Source: Macrotrachela quadricornifera (taxonomy: Eukaryota; Rotifera; Eurotatoria; Philodinida; Philodinidae). Taken from it: a stretch of 64,000 nucleotides of DNA. The number at the start of each line of letters is the position of its first letter. The first letter of the stretch is position 1. The stretch covers positions 605,875 through 669,874 of the forward strand of contig JAJEKB010021543.1 in the NCBI GenBank assembly GCA_022393335.1. Reading direction: 5' to 3'. Below the pieces are notes generated by a model, which was not told the DNA's origin, ran no database searches, and worked only from the letters and a program-made list of their open reading frames with translations. Of this stretch, positions 1-17,695 are shown in pieces. The position numbers and the translations under genes were made by a program.

Positions 1-1092
1 TTTTTTTCCAGATAATTTTACTGGTGAATGGATTAATACAGCTAATGTTAATGCACGTACAATAATTAATTCTACACATATATATGAAATATCTAAAGTT
101 AATAATCGTGGTTGGTTAAGAGAAACATATTATGTATGTCAACAAATAAGTCGACAACAATATTTAGTTAAAACAGTTACAACAGGAGAATGTTTTTCAT
201 ATTATATTTGTTTTGATTTTAAAGATCGTCATCATAATATATTAAGATATAGAAAATCAAAATCATTTATGTCAAATGTTTATGATGATCTTTCAAAAAG
301 AGATCCACTTTATGAAGTTTGTTCATGGACTAGTTTTGGTAATGATGCTAATTGGAAATATCAAGTTTTTGTTTTAAATCCACCAGCACCTGTTGAATGT
401 CCATTTACAGGTATGTGGACATTTAAACAAGTTGGACAACCAAATTCATTAATTAGAACACGAATACGTGGTGGTGTAACACCACGACCACGTGATCATG
501 GATGGTATATAACATGTGATCCAAGATTTACAGTATCACAATGGACAATATGTAATGATCAAACAAAATCTATGCTTGCTGATAGAGAATATTGTCGACA
601 AGTAGATCAATATGGTACACCAATTGGTGTTTATGAACAACCAGATTATATGTATCAATGTGCTGGTTATTGGAGAGAAGATTCACGTTCATATTTAATA
701 ACATATGATCGTGATGATCCATATATTAATTTTAAATGTTGGGTTTATGAACGAATGGATTTATTTAAAATATATTTATCACGATCAGCTGGTTCATTTT
801 GTGGTTTTAATCAAACATCACAAAGTCATAAACCAGAAGATGGTGCTGATTTAAAAATTGAACTTGAAGAAGCTGAACGTATTCGTAAGTTATTTATTTA
901 ATTCAAAATAAAATATTTTGTTTTATTTTTTTCTTCAAATAAAATTTAGATGATAATTGTCCAATTCGATATGATGATGGTCGAAATCCTTGGCAAATTG
1001 TTGATGAATTTATATTTTATTATGCATCAAGTTCAATAGTATTTTCTTCATATTATCTAATCATCATTCCAGTAATTCTCAATTTTTTATAA
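1..1092 (+). CDS. Secreted/surface Cys-rich protein, 3' part (partial)
   Basis: The reading frame is open from base 1, so the 5' part is outside the window. Two exons are visible: 1-884 and 950-1092. The intron 885-949 has a GTAAG donor and a TTTAG acceptor, and joining them keeps frame to the TAA at 1090-1092. The protein has many spaced cysteines, including a CPFTGMWTF module and a CAGYWRED stretch, and ends in a hydrophobic run (FIFYYASSSIVFSSYYLIII...). Such a tail suggests a C-terminal membrane segment or GPI signal. The layout recalls uncharacterised secreted invertebrate proteins built from repeated CPFxGxW/F modules; I cannot name the family with certainty. It ends only 125 bp before the COPA start on the same strand, so its 3' UTR and the COPA promoter must be short. 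Confidence 0.75.
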
Positions 1093-1216
1093 ATCAATAT
1101 TTTGATAATCTCATATTTCACTATTGTTTTCTTTTTTTTTTTATTTTTTAATTGAAAACAATATTAGCAATAATATCACTTTTGTGAATAAATGTAATTT
1201 TTATATATTTCTAGAT

Positions 1217-6750
<5,534 letters not shown>

Positions 6751-7497
6751 TGAAAAAAAATAAAGACATATAGAACTTTTTATTTAATTTTATTTCATTA
6801 TTATTAACTTTTAATGGATATATTTATCATTTTTAAAGATTAACTTATCACTAGAACATGGTTTTTTTTTCTTGTCTTTTATTACAAGATCATTCGATTG
6901 TTGTTGTTGTTGTTCATTGGTCATTTTTTTTTCTTTGAAAAACAGAATTAACTAAAAATTGTTTAATCATTATAAAATTAATTGAGCGATTTATTTTGTC
7001 TTTTTTTATTCTAAAAAAACAAAGATAAATAGAATCTCTTTTAATGAAACATTTTTCTTTCCAAGATTATTACTTAAAGGAGAATGCGATATAAATATAT
7101 ATTTATTTCAAATGAGTTCATTCTAGTAAATATTGAGAACCCTAGAAAACATGAACAATAAGTCTGATATATATAAAGACATTAATAAAAACTAAGAAAT
7201 CTATATAATAATTAGATAAATGTCTCTATTCAACGCCCACAACGGTAGTATTTCATTGTTCAATTTAAATAAATATATGTAAATTCGAAACAATCAACAT
7301 GAATAATAATAAAGAATTTTAATTCGTTATCAGACCAATGATATATACGTATTTATTACATAAATTAATAATTATCTAGCAGTATATACTATAAAAATAA
7401 ATCATTGATAAGAATTCTAGACAAATAAATATATAAGAAAAATTTCAATTGATTTAGCTCTTCATTTTTTTCTTCTATAGATTAATTAAAAACTAAA
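6751..7497. other. Intergenic, COPA 3' side
   Basis: An AATAAA-type signal lies about 10 bp after the COPA stop (near 6759). A short GTT repeat occurs at about 6900. The rest is AT-rich with no gene; it must contain the promoter of the gene starting at 7498. Confidence 0.6.
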
Positions 7498-8157
7498 ATG
7501 GAAAATAATAATGACGATGATGATGATTTCCCGTTTAACGGTTTATTTTCCCCAATTGAAAAAATTTTTGCTGATTTTGATCGATTTTTTTCCGGTTTTC
7601 CATCTGCATTTTCAATTCCATCAGAAGGTTTTAATAATGAAAATTCTCAATCATCAACAAATTTAAGAAATGAAGTTCTTAAACAAGATATTCAAAGTAA
7701 AATTTTCAAAAGAAAAGAGAAAAAAAACCTTTTTTTTTTGTTCTTTAATTAATATTTATTAGATAATAACTATGGTGATGAAAATCTTGATTCAACTATT
7801 GAAACACATGGTTTTAATGAAGCATTTCCAGCAACATTTTCAAGTTCATCAATGATAACAACAATACAAAAACAACCAACACCATCAGGAAAATGTATAA
7901 TTGAAAGAAAAATTCAACAATCATCAAATCAAAATGAAAATATTAAAACAGAAACAATAAGTAAAATTTGTGGAGAACAATATCATACAACAATAAAACA
8001 AAATGGAAAAATAATTCGTGAATATGGAAATTCAACATTAGAACAATTAGATGAAATTGATTCATCATCAAATAATGATGATGATGATGATAATAATAAT
8101 CAACCAATTATTGGTGGAAATCGACATTCAGATTTTTTTAAAAAACTTTTTTCGTAA
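7498..8157 (+). CDS. HAX1-like acidic protein
   Basis: Two exons, 7498-7696 and 7763-8157, join in frame to a 197-aa protein. An acidic start (MENNNDDDDDFPFNGLFSP) is followed by an aromatic segment (FADFDRFFSGFP). The centre has SSMITTIQKQPTPSGKCIIERK followed by an EQYHTTIKQNGKIIREY stretch, and the tail is DFFKKLFS. HAX1 proteins likewise have an acidic FDDL-type N-terminal half, then a K-x-T-K-PDG-x-EE-R-x-V...T-x-T-V segment, and finish with a short aromatic/basic motif. HAX1 is an anti-apoptotic mitochondrial intermembrane-space protein that partners with CLPB and HTRA2. The assignment rests on arrangement plus short motif similarity in a largely disordered protein, so it is plausible rather than firm. 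A short poly-Asp/Asn run lies near the C-terminus. Confidence 0.5.
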
Positions 8158-9123
8158 AAAAAAAAGAATTTTTCGATTAATATAAACGAGAAAAAGAAAT
8201 GATAATCGTAGTTCTTTTCTTTTTTTATTTAAAAAAAAAAAAGAAATCTACTTTTGTCTCTTTTGTTACTTAATATGTTTTATTTTTTCCGCTTTGTCAA
8301 ACTGAGTGTCTTTTCCGATTGAGAATAAGAGAACAGACTTGTCGACAACAACATCATCATCATCATCATCATCATTTTCTTCAGCAACGACAGAAAAAAA
8401 GAGGAAAAAAAAAGGTGTCGATTCAGATCGGACGAGCATCCGGCAACTTATAATAACTAGATGAAAAAAAATACTTTTCTATTCCTCATTTACAATTCAC
8501 TCACAACAGAATATTAACTTAATCTTATTATTCGTTTCCTAGAAACCATCTACAAATCTTTCAATATCAATCTTTCCCATGAGGTAAGTTAATAGACACG
8601 TTCGATAATATATTAGTATCATTTAATAGAAAAAGAACTTTGCTTTTCTTGATATTTTGAGAAAAGGAAGAAAGCTGTCACTAACAGAAGCCTTTCCTTC
8701 TTTTTTTTTTTTTAGCTATTCTCATTAGTCATGGAGTAACATTGTCACACAGGATATAAACAGAAGCGAAGAAAGCATTGTGAAAATTGAGAAAGTCGTT
8801 TTTCTTTCTTTCTTTGACTCTTCTTTTTTTTTTTCATTTTCACTGGTTCATTAAAAAGGATTGGCTGAAGTAGAAACTGAGATCCTCCTTTTTTTTTCTT
8901 TTTTTTTTCTCTTCATCACCAAAAGAAGGCTGTAAGCAACAACAAGAAAAAAAAAGTTAACGATTAACGACTATTATCTATGGAAGCGAAGTGAAGCACA
9001 TCATTAATTGGCCTCACGAGAATAGAAAACAGTTCAATTATCGATTGTAATTTAAAAGAGAGAAAAAAAAAGTCATCAAATTTATTTTTAAGATTTTTGT
9101 ATTATAAATGACTAACTTTTTTA
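8158..9123. other. Intergenic with (CAT)n microsatellite
   Basis: About 1 kb of AT-rich sequence with pyrimidine runs (TTTCTTTCTTTC around 8800-8900) and a perfect CAT microsatellite at about 8351-8374. No open frame of note. It presumably holds the promoter and 5' UTR of the gene at 9124. Confidence 0.6.
8351..8374. repeat. (CAT)n microsatellite
   Basis: About eight perfect CAT trinucleotides. A second CAT run of similar length lies just beyond the end of the next gene, at 10323-10347. Confidence 0.9.
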
Positions 9124-10275
9124 ATGTCGTCAACTGGTGCAAATCTCGACAAACCATTAGAATTTATTCAAAAGACATACCATCTTCAAACAACAAACAA
9201 CAGTATTGAAAATTGTTCACAAAATCGTGCATCAGTTGCCAAAGTGTCTAACCATCAACCATCTCGTAAAACGTCTGTACACGACGTACAAGAAGCTACT
9301 AGAGAAGATTTTAATAAGGTAAGATTTTTTTTATTTTAAAAATATAAACTTATTTTAGATTATATATTCCATACAGACTGTAGGAGATATACATGAAGGT
9401 CTTGCCCGTTTAAATGGAATTTTAGAAACTATGACTGCTGCTGCTTCTGTTCGAGATGATTTTGGTAAAGTAAAACTTCAATTAATTGTTAAAATTACAG
9501 AATTTATTTATAAATTAACCAATGATTCTGGACGAAGGTAATTTTTATCAATAAGAAAGAAAAAAAAAAACAAAATCTATTAATAATAACTTAGATCATC
9601 TAATGGTTTAAAAGGAAGTTCCACTAATTTAACATATAATCCTCAACATCTTGCATACTGTGTTGAATATTTTCGAAATCAACTTATAAAAGCTCAATAT
9701 TTATTTTCCTCACTAACTTTATCAGCTTCAATTGGTTCATCAACTCTAGAAAATATTATTGTTAAATCTCTTTCCACAATGAATCTTCAACAAAAATCAT
9801 TAAAGGCTCAAAATGTACATGATAATGAAGATATTATCGAAATCAAAAAGTATTATTAGATATTTTCTTTTTTGATAAATAAAAAAAAAATGATATTTTT
9901 CTTTTAGAGATATTTCAAATTTAGAAGAACATGTATTTTTACTTAATCAACGTTTTTCGAATCAAATTCCAGGTTGGCAAACATTAGGTTAATTTTCAGA
10001 TTGTTTATTTGTTCCCATAGTAATGTTTTTGCTTTTTTTTTTCCTTTTTCTTTTTAATAGAAGATGTAGCAGGAGGAACGATGACGATGACAGGAGGAGA
10101 AAAAGTGCCTGCTGGTGATGCTGGATTAAATGTTCAACGATTAGGAGTAATTCCAGCAACACAAAAATTATCTGCAACATCATCGACAACATCAATTGAA
10201 CGTTCAAGTTTTTGTGCTCGTCTTTATCAAAAATGTCAAATGGTTTGTTGTATATGTACACCAAATTATTTGTAA
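9124..10275 (+). CDS. Unrecognised 301-aa protein with Cys-rich tail
   Basis: Five exons (9124-9318, 9377-9537, 9595-9849, 9908-9987, 10061-10275) sum to 906 nt with no internal stop, and all junctions are GT-AG. The N-terminal 65 residues are Ser/Thr/Asn-rich. The middle is helical: ATREDFNKTVGDIHEGLARL, then DDFGKVKLQLIVKITEFIYKL, then CVEYFRNQLIKAQYLFSSL and DISNLEEHVFLLNQRF. The end is low-complexity followed by CARLYQKCQMVCCICTPNYL, six cysteines in 20 residues. That tail could be palmitoylated or bind metal; this is inference. The helical core resembles a small adaptor or Mediator-like subunit, but I do not recognise the family. Length and splicing argue it is a real, intact gene. Confidence 0.75.
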
Positions 10276-11644
10276 CATTTTATTATCCCGTCCGTATATT
10301 CAAATTTTTTAATGGATGCAGGCATCATCATCATCATCATCATCATCGTCTTCTTTTTTTCTTTTATATTGTGATCTTCTTTTTCATTATGGTGACGGCA
10401 ATCAAAAAAAAAACCGATGATTATTTTTATCTGAAAGTAAAAGATATTTGACATTGAAGATCTTTCTTCTGTAACTAAATTGTAGTTGAGGTGCATTTTT
10501 TTCTTTCTGTTTATCAATCTAATTAATCAAGTGGATGGGATTTCAGATGACAGATCATTCAGATTAACAGATTTTTATGCATTCTAAAAACAAAAATAGA
10601 ATGTGAGTTTGTATTCGAAATATTTTTAATCGAATGATTGATTTCATATATGTATATATATAAGTTATAAAATCTGTCATTATGTATGTCAAAGATCGTA
10701 TTGGATAGAAATATTTATTAGCAGAAAGATGAGTGTAACAACAATATTCTCGCATTAACTTTGAGTAGTGATGTCTCACAAAAAAAGTAACTAATACTAA
10801 ATTTCTTTTCACTTTTAATACGCACATTATTTGATGCATATGAATGACTGAAGAACAAAAGATTTTCTAATCTATATTGATTGTTCCGTTCCACATTGTT
10901 CGTGTTTATAAAATTAGAAAAATGAATTAATGTGCTTTCTTCTATTGTACTGTTTCGTAATGATTGATTGATAAACAACCAGACAGCTCTATAAATAAGG
11001 ACACAACCACAATGAAATAATTTTAATAACAATTTTGAAAGTAATTTTCAAATTTTAATGACTATTAAAAAATGATTAAAATTTAGCCATTTTTATTGTA
11101 AAATTTTTTTTAAATTTTAGCGATCTGTTCGTGTCATTTGAAATTTATGCAAAATTAGAATATCATGTTTTTTAACGATACACTAATGAATCCATATTCA
11201 TTATTATAATACCACTAAAATATTGAGAGAAAATTTACGTTTAAATAAAATACAAATATTCTTTTTAAAATCTGATGTAATGTCTCCATCTATTTTAATA
11301 TACCTATCATAGAGATTTATTATTTCTCATCTTCAACAATCGGAATACCTTCACTATGTTTAACCTTAACAATGATCTAGTTTTATTGAGACTTTCACTA
11401 TGGAAATGTTATGAAATGATTTTTGTGTCTTTTTTTTTTATTTGAGTAACACTTTCAGTATATGGTGTACAAAAAAAGATACACTACACACGCAATTATA
11501 CGCATAGTCACGACGTTTTCCATTAATCCGCACATTATCGTCCTACATACCACCTATCACCATTATCATATTGCTAAGCAAAAGTATTTCACAATATAAA
11601 TAAAAAAAGCAGTAACTTATTCGTGGCAAATCGCTTTATAAATA
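10276..11644. other. Intergenic, AT-rich, no gene seen
   Basis: Contains a (CAT)n run at 10323-10347 and otherwise AT-rich sequence on both strands. Open frames here have no recognisable content. Positions 11460-11580 are slightly less AT-rich but uninformative. Confidence 0.6.
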
Positions 11645-11780
11645 CCCAGGACGAGGCAGAGCCATCGGATTCTGTCGGATCGTTTTCAAAATGGCAGGAT
11701 TCTATTGGTTTTCGTCGGGCTCCGACAAAATACAGTTAAACCTGGACCGGAATCGGGGCCATTGGATTTTTCGATCTGGG
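11645..11780. mobile_element. Small CCCAGG-terminated element, GTCGGAT type
   Basis: A 136-bp block is bounded by inverted CCCAGGACGA and TCGATCTGGG and flanked on both sides by TA. Inside, short words related to ATCGGATTCTGTCGGAT and GTCGGGCTCCGAC recur in both orientations. The same words recur at 33.06-33.25 kb inside another CCCAGG-ended element. No coding capacity. It sits inside the fourth exon of the minus-strand gene described next. Confidence 0.65.
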
Positions 11781-11782
11781 TA

Positions 11783-12257
11783 GGTTCCCGTAATTCATTC
11801 ACCTACAACAATATTGAAATTGATGTTCCAGTTATTTATATAGTAATACTCACTCTAGCAATTGAATTTGACAACTTTTCATCATTGTCAAAAAGAACCA
11901 CATTATCATTGCATCCAGCACTGCCAGATGCTGCTGTTAAACATTCTTGAAATGTTATTTCATTCTCCAAAATAAAAGCATGAACGAATAAAAGACGACA
12001 GAAGTCAAACTTACCATGTTGAACTGGCAACAATGCATTAGAAATTTTAATAGTTTGCTAATAAAGGCACGTGTAATTGGCGCATCAACTGTTTGAGATG
12101 GTGTTGTTGATTTAGTCTGTATTTCACTGCGTAATAACTTGATAAAACCTTCAACTGCTGTTTTCACCACTGAACATTCGGTCTAAAACAAAACAAAACG
12201 TTTAAAATATATACTTCTATGAGATTTTATTACGATTTTAACCTGATTAATAGCCAT
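11783..12257 (-). pseudogene. Truncated minus-strand gene, broken by element
   Basis: On the minus strand an ATG at 12257 opens MAINQ (12257-12243), followed by exons 12182-12015 (56 codons) and 11964-11854 (37 codons). A fourth exon begins at 11802 (VNELREP...). All junctions are GT-AG and phase 0, and the frame is open throughout. The second exon encodes TECSVVKTAVEGFIKLLRSE and a Cys-containing helix, LLKFLMHCC. After only 20 nt of exon 4 the sequence enters the terminal repeat of the element at 11645-11780. Beyond the element I find no continuation of the protein. Either the 3' part was lost, or the element supplies a short new C-terminus. I do not recognise the protein. No functional claim is made. 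Confidence 0.55.
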
Positions 12258-14480
12258 TTACCTTTAAATAATTTTGTATGCACAAGATCAACAATACTTA
12301 GCTGTCTTTCTATCTAATGATCGTGAGGAGGGAAAAAGCAAGGAAAAATACATGACCAAATTAAAAAAGAAGATTTCAGATTAGTCAAAATAAGCGTGAC
12401 CACTTCCCTTTCTCCTCTTTTTAGACCTAACATTCTTGAATATGCTTCAATTTGTGATAACGTATGATTAATCGATGTCGATGTTTGAGATATATATATA
12501 TATGAACTTATGTAGAATACAGTGATGTGATATTTTTTCTATACAATAGACTGTAATTGATGCGTGTGCGTGTGGATGGTATGAAGGGTAAAATTCAACT
12601 ATAATGAAAAAATGAGACAGGTTATATCTTTATGTATAGAGAGAGTTCGTGATGGTAGAAATATCAGAAGAAAAATCTATTTTCTTTTCATTTATCACTA
12701 TTTATTATATAGACGATAATTTTAGACAGCTGTACATATATCGAGGTTTAAAGCAGTGTACTTTTCTTTGCTTGGCAAAGACAAACGAAAAAGCAAAAAG
12801 AAAAGTTAGTTGTAGTCAAATAAATGAAAGAAATGAGATGATATCATAAGGATATCAACTTAACACATCGATGACTAGAAACAAGCGAAGAATAAGAAAT
12901 CGAGGCATATATAATACATCACACTGCAATAGAAAAAGAGATCTAAAAGAAAAGAATCTTTCATAATCAATATTCCAACGATGAAGCAACTATCGATAAT
13001 AAAAGTTTAATAACCAAGAGTTCAACTTATAAGTTTAAATACAGTTGATTTCATTTTAATTTTATTGTGAGATCCAAATGTTCGTAATTTGACAGAAAGT
13101 TTACGAAATTTACGTATAGTAATTTCATTCCTTTAATCGAATTTTTATGAAATTTTTTCTTTACTTCTACATACTTTAATTCTCGTTTTCTAACAACATT
13201 AAATTTCAAAATGGTTCAGAGATTAAAAGATAATCAAAATGTGATAAAAGTCATATTTGTGGTTTTTATGCTTTAACTACAACAAATAGATCATTACGAT
13301 CTTCAACAGTTTTCACAAATACAACAGCAAAAACTAATATTATGACTTTACAGATTTTTCTATATAATCTTGTACTTGAGTTAAGAATTTCGAAAATTTC
13401 AGGACTAGTCGATCTTGTGGTGAATCCACAACTAAAAGCTCTAAACGAAAAAACAAAATATACTAGTGTTATAGAAGCAGATCCTTTGCAACTTTGATTC
13501 CAACAGAATCATATTGACGAATCATACCTACAATAGGTTTATAATCTTAAATAGATCTAAGTTATGAAAAAAATTTTTTTTGATAGAATTTAGCTAGATA
13601 TTGATCAAAATTTTAGAAAATGTCGTACATCTTGAAGTTTTGTAGTACAATATTTTCAAAAAGAATCTTAGTTAAAGTGAGAAAGCTAAAAAATAGCAGT
13701 AATACAATAAAATATTGAAACTTGACGTTCAACAAGTCTTAAAGCGAAGAAAATAATTTTTGTGCAAACGAACCTACAAGTAAACCATCGTTGTTTTTTT
13801 TAGTTTTTTCTTCAAATATTAAGAGAAACAAAGGAAGAGATGATAGAATCATTACTTTTTTCAACAACATTAAACAAGTATATAGGAACACGATTGAACA
13901 CTCAATAGTATTGTCATTTTTTTAATATGTATTTCATATATTTCAGTCTTCAATAATCGAAAATAATTCTAACTGTCAAGCAATACAAAAGAGTCTCAAA
14001 TATATAAAAAAAACTAAATAGTTTTTAATTTTTAGCAATTGAATATCAATGATTCAAACATAAATAGTTATTTCTTTTTTATCCAAAGAAATGCATGCGA
14101 AAATTGAAAAAATGTTATTGCATCGATAATACAAATAGACCATATCTATCAATCAGATGATTGATACATGTATTGTAACGATCTCTACGAAATATTTGTT
14201 GTCTAAATAAAATCAATTTCTGAGAATTAAAAAGAGTTTTATGTGCTAACAATAATCCATTCTTTCTATTCTAAGATAGCAAAGAAGTGAAAATAGGAGA
14301 GAAATATTATCCATTAGGTGGGTCCTTTTAGTAAGTTTCAGCTATTAGATTCTCTTACACTCTGGAGAGTGTTTATATTATAAATTTTAATGAAAAATGA
14401 TTACAAAGTAATTCATGATGATATTTTTATTATTATTACAGAAAAATTTTACATTTACAAAAGAAAAGAAAAAAAAACAT
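12258..14480. other. Intergenic, no gene seen
   Basis: About 2.2 kb, AT-rich, with stops in all frames at short spacing. A short TA run lies near 12490. I see no RNA gene, element ends or conserved coding. Confidence 0.55.
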
Positions 14481-16334
14481 TTAATCAAGTTTATAAATTC
14501 TAAGTGTTGATGGTTTTTCACTTCTAACAGCCATATAACATCCATTAGGAGAAATACATATATTTCGAATATTTTTTATTTTACTTTCTTTAATTAATTT
14601 TGTTTTTCCTTGTTGATCAACCATCCAAAGTTTATTTGTATACCAATTAACAAATAACCATCGTTGATCATGAAGTGGTATAAGCATTGAAAAAAATTTA
14701 TGTTGATTTTCTCCTGAATCCATAACAATTCCACGTCTTATTCTTTTCATATCACGTGACATTAAATCTAATCTCCATTTTAAATCATCTGATTGCATTA
14801 TTGATAAACAAATATGTTGTGAATCACATCGAACATCACGAATTCCAATATCTTTTGCATCACAATAATCAGCTTTTGAATAACGTTTTTCAAATATCCA
14901 TTCTGATATTGATGATACACGATAATGATCTATATGGACACCTTTATGATAATTTATATAAATATTACGTTCAAATGGTGATATTGATGCTAAAACATGT
15001 GTTCGATCTAATGGTTTAACAGCATCAATTTTAACTGGAAGATTTGGTGATGGTTTTAATGGATCATATGTATATACAGAATGAATTGTTAATATTATAA
15101 ATACAGATAATGATGGCATCCAGCACATATCAACAAGAATACCTTTAAAAAAAATGAAAAAGAAAAAAAAATATATCTTCTTAATATAGAAAAAAAAGAA
15201 AACAAACCATAATCATTATCACTCCATTGAAGTTCATTTATTTTTTTATGATAATCAAATAAAATTAATTGATGACTATCATGAAGAAGTATATGAGTAT
15301 TTGAAAGTGCTAATGTTGATGAATTTGTGTCTAATGAATAATTTTTTATTGGTTCAGGATTTATAGTAAATATATCAATAATATCAATTGTATATGTTTT
15401 TCGTTTTTTTTTTAATGGTGATTCTTCTTCTTTTTTAGTTTCATCATCACTTAAATCTGCTAATAGATCTTTTCCATGACCAGCTAAATGATTTGCTAAA
15501 GCTGTTTTACTGATTTTTATTGGAATTGATAAACTTTTTATATCAGGTACTTGAAGACGAATCCATTGACGATCACGCATCATATTACATTCAGATTTTA
15601 TATGAGATAATAGATTCTAAATAAAGAAAAGTAATCAATCAATATTTAGCTATCGAAGGCATGCATTTTCTTATAGGGTTTTGATGTAATCTGTGAGAAA
15701 TACTCAACGCATTGAACATAGTCTTAACAAAGAGAAATCAACAATTTCATTCTCAAATATGGAATATTCAAGTTATATACAATCAAATTCTAAACCATTA
15801 TGGTTCTCATTCTATCCTAAAATAAGGTGAGTAGATTATAACAATTAATATTTCAAACGTAATATAGTCTGAATATGAAATACATTTTGAATATATCAGT
15901 TATATGTTCTCAAGAATAACTAACTATTGAAAAATCTTTTAGTTGAATGAATTGACATATAATATACATACGTGCATTTTTTCTACTTTATCAGGATCAG
16001 GTATTGGTTCATCAAGAACTTTACTAATTCGTGGCATAATACGATTTTTAAGTTGTTCAGTCATTTTTTGTTTAAATTTTTCTGATTCAGGACAAACATC
16101 TTGTGTATAAACTTGAGCTAAATCTGCTAAACGTTGTGAATATATTTGTCCAAGATGTGCAACAGCAGCTGCATGCCAACATTCAAGCTCTTGTTGACAT
16201 TTTACTTGAATATGAGAAAAATTAAGTCTTTCAAAATCTCGTAATTGTTCATTTGCAACATCTGATAATTCAAGTAATGCATCAGATGACCAACCATTTT
16301 CACTATTTTCTTTATTTTTAAAATCTTTTGACAT
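14481..16334 (-). CDS. Unrecognised 477-aa protein, helical N-terminus and propeller-like C-terminus
   Basis: Three exons on the minus strand (16334-15972, 15616-15208, 15142-14481) sum to 1434 nt without a stop until TAA at 14481. The first exon is helical, with conserved-looking segments around CQQELECWHAAAVAHLGQIY and QLKNRIMPRISKVLDEP. The second has an acidic-basic patch (LLADLSDDETKKEEESPLKKKRK), likely a nuclear localisation signal or disordered linker. From there the protein consists of repeated beta-like units such as NTHILLHDSHQLILFDYHK, FERNIYINYHKGVHIDHYR and ICISPNGCYMAVRSEKPSTL. These look like blades of a partial beta-propeller. I cannot assign a family. Its start is 266 bp from the start of the divergent gene at 16601. 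Confidence 0.75.
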
Positions 16335-16600
16335 ATTTTTTGTTTTTAATATAATTTATTTAATAATAAAAAAAAAGACAAACAAAGTATGAATTACCGC
16401 TTGAACAAAGAAACATTGTCATTCAGCCATATTTATTCAATAAAATTTTAATAGAGGTTAATAATATAAATGCATAAATAGATTGATGTCGCCACAATCA
16501 TTTACTCTAATTGGAAAAAATCGATTGTCAAAAAGAAAAAGAAGAAAAGTAAGATATGATTGTAAGGAATAATAAACTAATATAGAAAACCTATTTTAAA
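16335..16600. promoter_or_regulatory. Divergent (bidirectional) promoter region
   Basis: The 266 bp between two divergent start codons must carry both promoters and both 5' UTRs. It is AT-rich and no TATA box or other element stands out. Inference from gene arrangement only. Confidence 0.5.
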
Positions 16601-17695
16601 ATGAGTGTTTATTCATCAACAGAATCAAATTGGAATTCAACAAAAAAACATACACTTTTATCAAATGGAGAATATTCATCTCCAACAAAACGTTCACGTC
16701 CATCAATTTCACAACGTTTAGGTCTTGTTGATGATTCTGATCAATCCGATGTTGAACCATATAGTCCATCAGATGATAATACAATTGAAACACAACAAAG
16801 AATTATTCGACAACCACAAGCATCACTTAGAGAATCAACATTAATATCAACTGGACAACCTTCAAAAGCTATTTTAGAATTACTTAAAGACGATGAAGAT
16901 GATGATGATGAAGAAGTAGTAAACATGTTGTTTTTTTCTTTAAAAATAAATTTAAAATAAAATTTTATATTAAAGGAAGAAGCATATAGTCCATCACAAT
17001 TAGATCCAGCTACAATGGATGAAGTTAGTCATCAATTAAAAGGTGTAAATGAATCTTTATCATCTATTTCTACTCATACTCTTCAACCAGTTAATTATAT
17101 TCCACCATCTTCATCAAATAATCATCAACAAGATATGGATTATCGAGAAAAAAAGAAATCTAAGTAAATATTTTTTTTTAATTATTATTATTATTTGAAA
17201 CATTTTTTTTTGTAAAGTGAAAATTCATTAAAACATGAAATAAATCAAAATAATTGTCGTATTATTCCAATTCATGGTGAATGTACAGGTGTTGATCCTC
17301 GTCTTCGAATACATTCAGCTCGTCTTCGTGCAAAAGTTCGTCAATTAGTTTTAGAACGTCTTTCAACAAATGATTTAATTGATCGAAATGAAGTACTTGA
17401 AGAACTTGATCATCTTGTTGAATCACATGGTAGAAGACTTTATTGGTATCGTGTTATTTGTTTTTTACAAAATATATCACTTACAAATAATACACCTAAA
17501 CAAATACATTATTATTTAAAAGAAGTTTCAAAATTACTTGTTTTAACACCAACACTTTCAAAAATTTTAAAAATAAAACAAAAATTTCCTAAACAAATAC
17601 CAATTCATCAAACAGAAGAACAAATTATAAATGATCCAAGATCAAAAACATTTACAATAAATAATATTCATCTTAAACTTCTTCGATACAAATGA
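16601..17695 (+). CDS. Unrecognised 327-aa protein, acidic N-terminus
   Basis: Three exons: 16601-16918, 16976-17163, 17218-17695 (984 nt, frame intact, TGA stop). The first donor could also be used three bases earlier with the same frame. The N-terminal third is Ser/Asp/Glu-rich and disordered (SPTKRSRPSISQRLG, DDEDDDDEE). The C-terminal exon is ordered and basic: GVDPRLRIHSARLRAKVRQL, then VLEELDHLVESHGRRLYWYR, then a run of alternating hydrophobics ending NIHLKLLRYK. The pattern suits a nuclear protein with a small helical domain, but I recognise no family. Paired divergently with the gene at 14481-16334. Confidence 0.75.

Noticed and set aside
8351..10347. CRISPR-like spacing of two CAT runs
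   Set aside because: Two simple microsatellites in a eukaryotic genome; no repeat-spacer structure.
10266..10517. Poly-Met/His frame over the CAT repeat
   Set aside because: Simple translation of a trinucleotide microsatellite.
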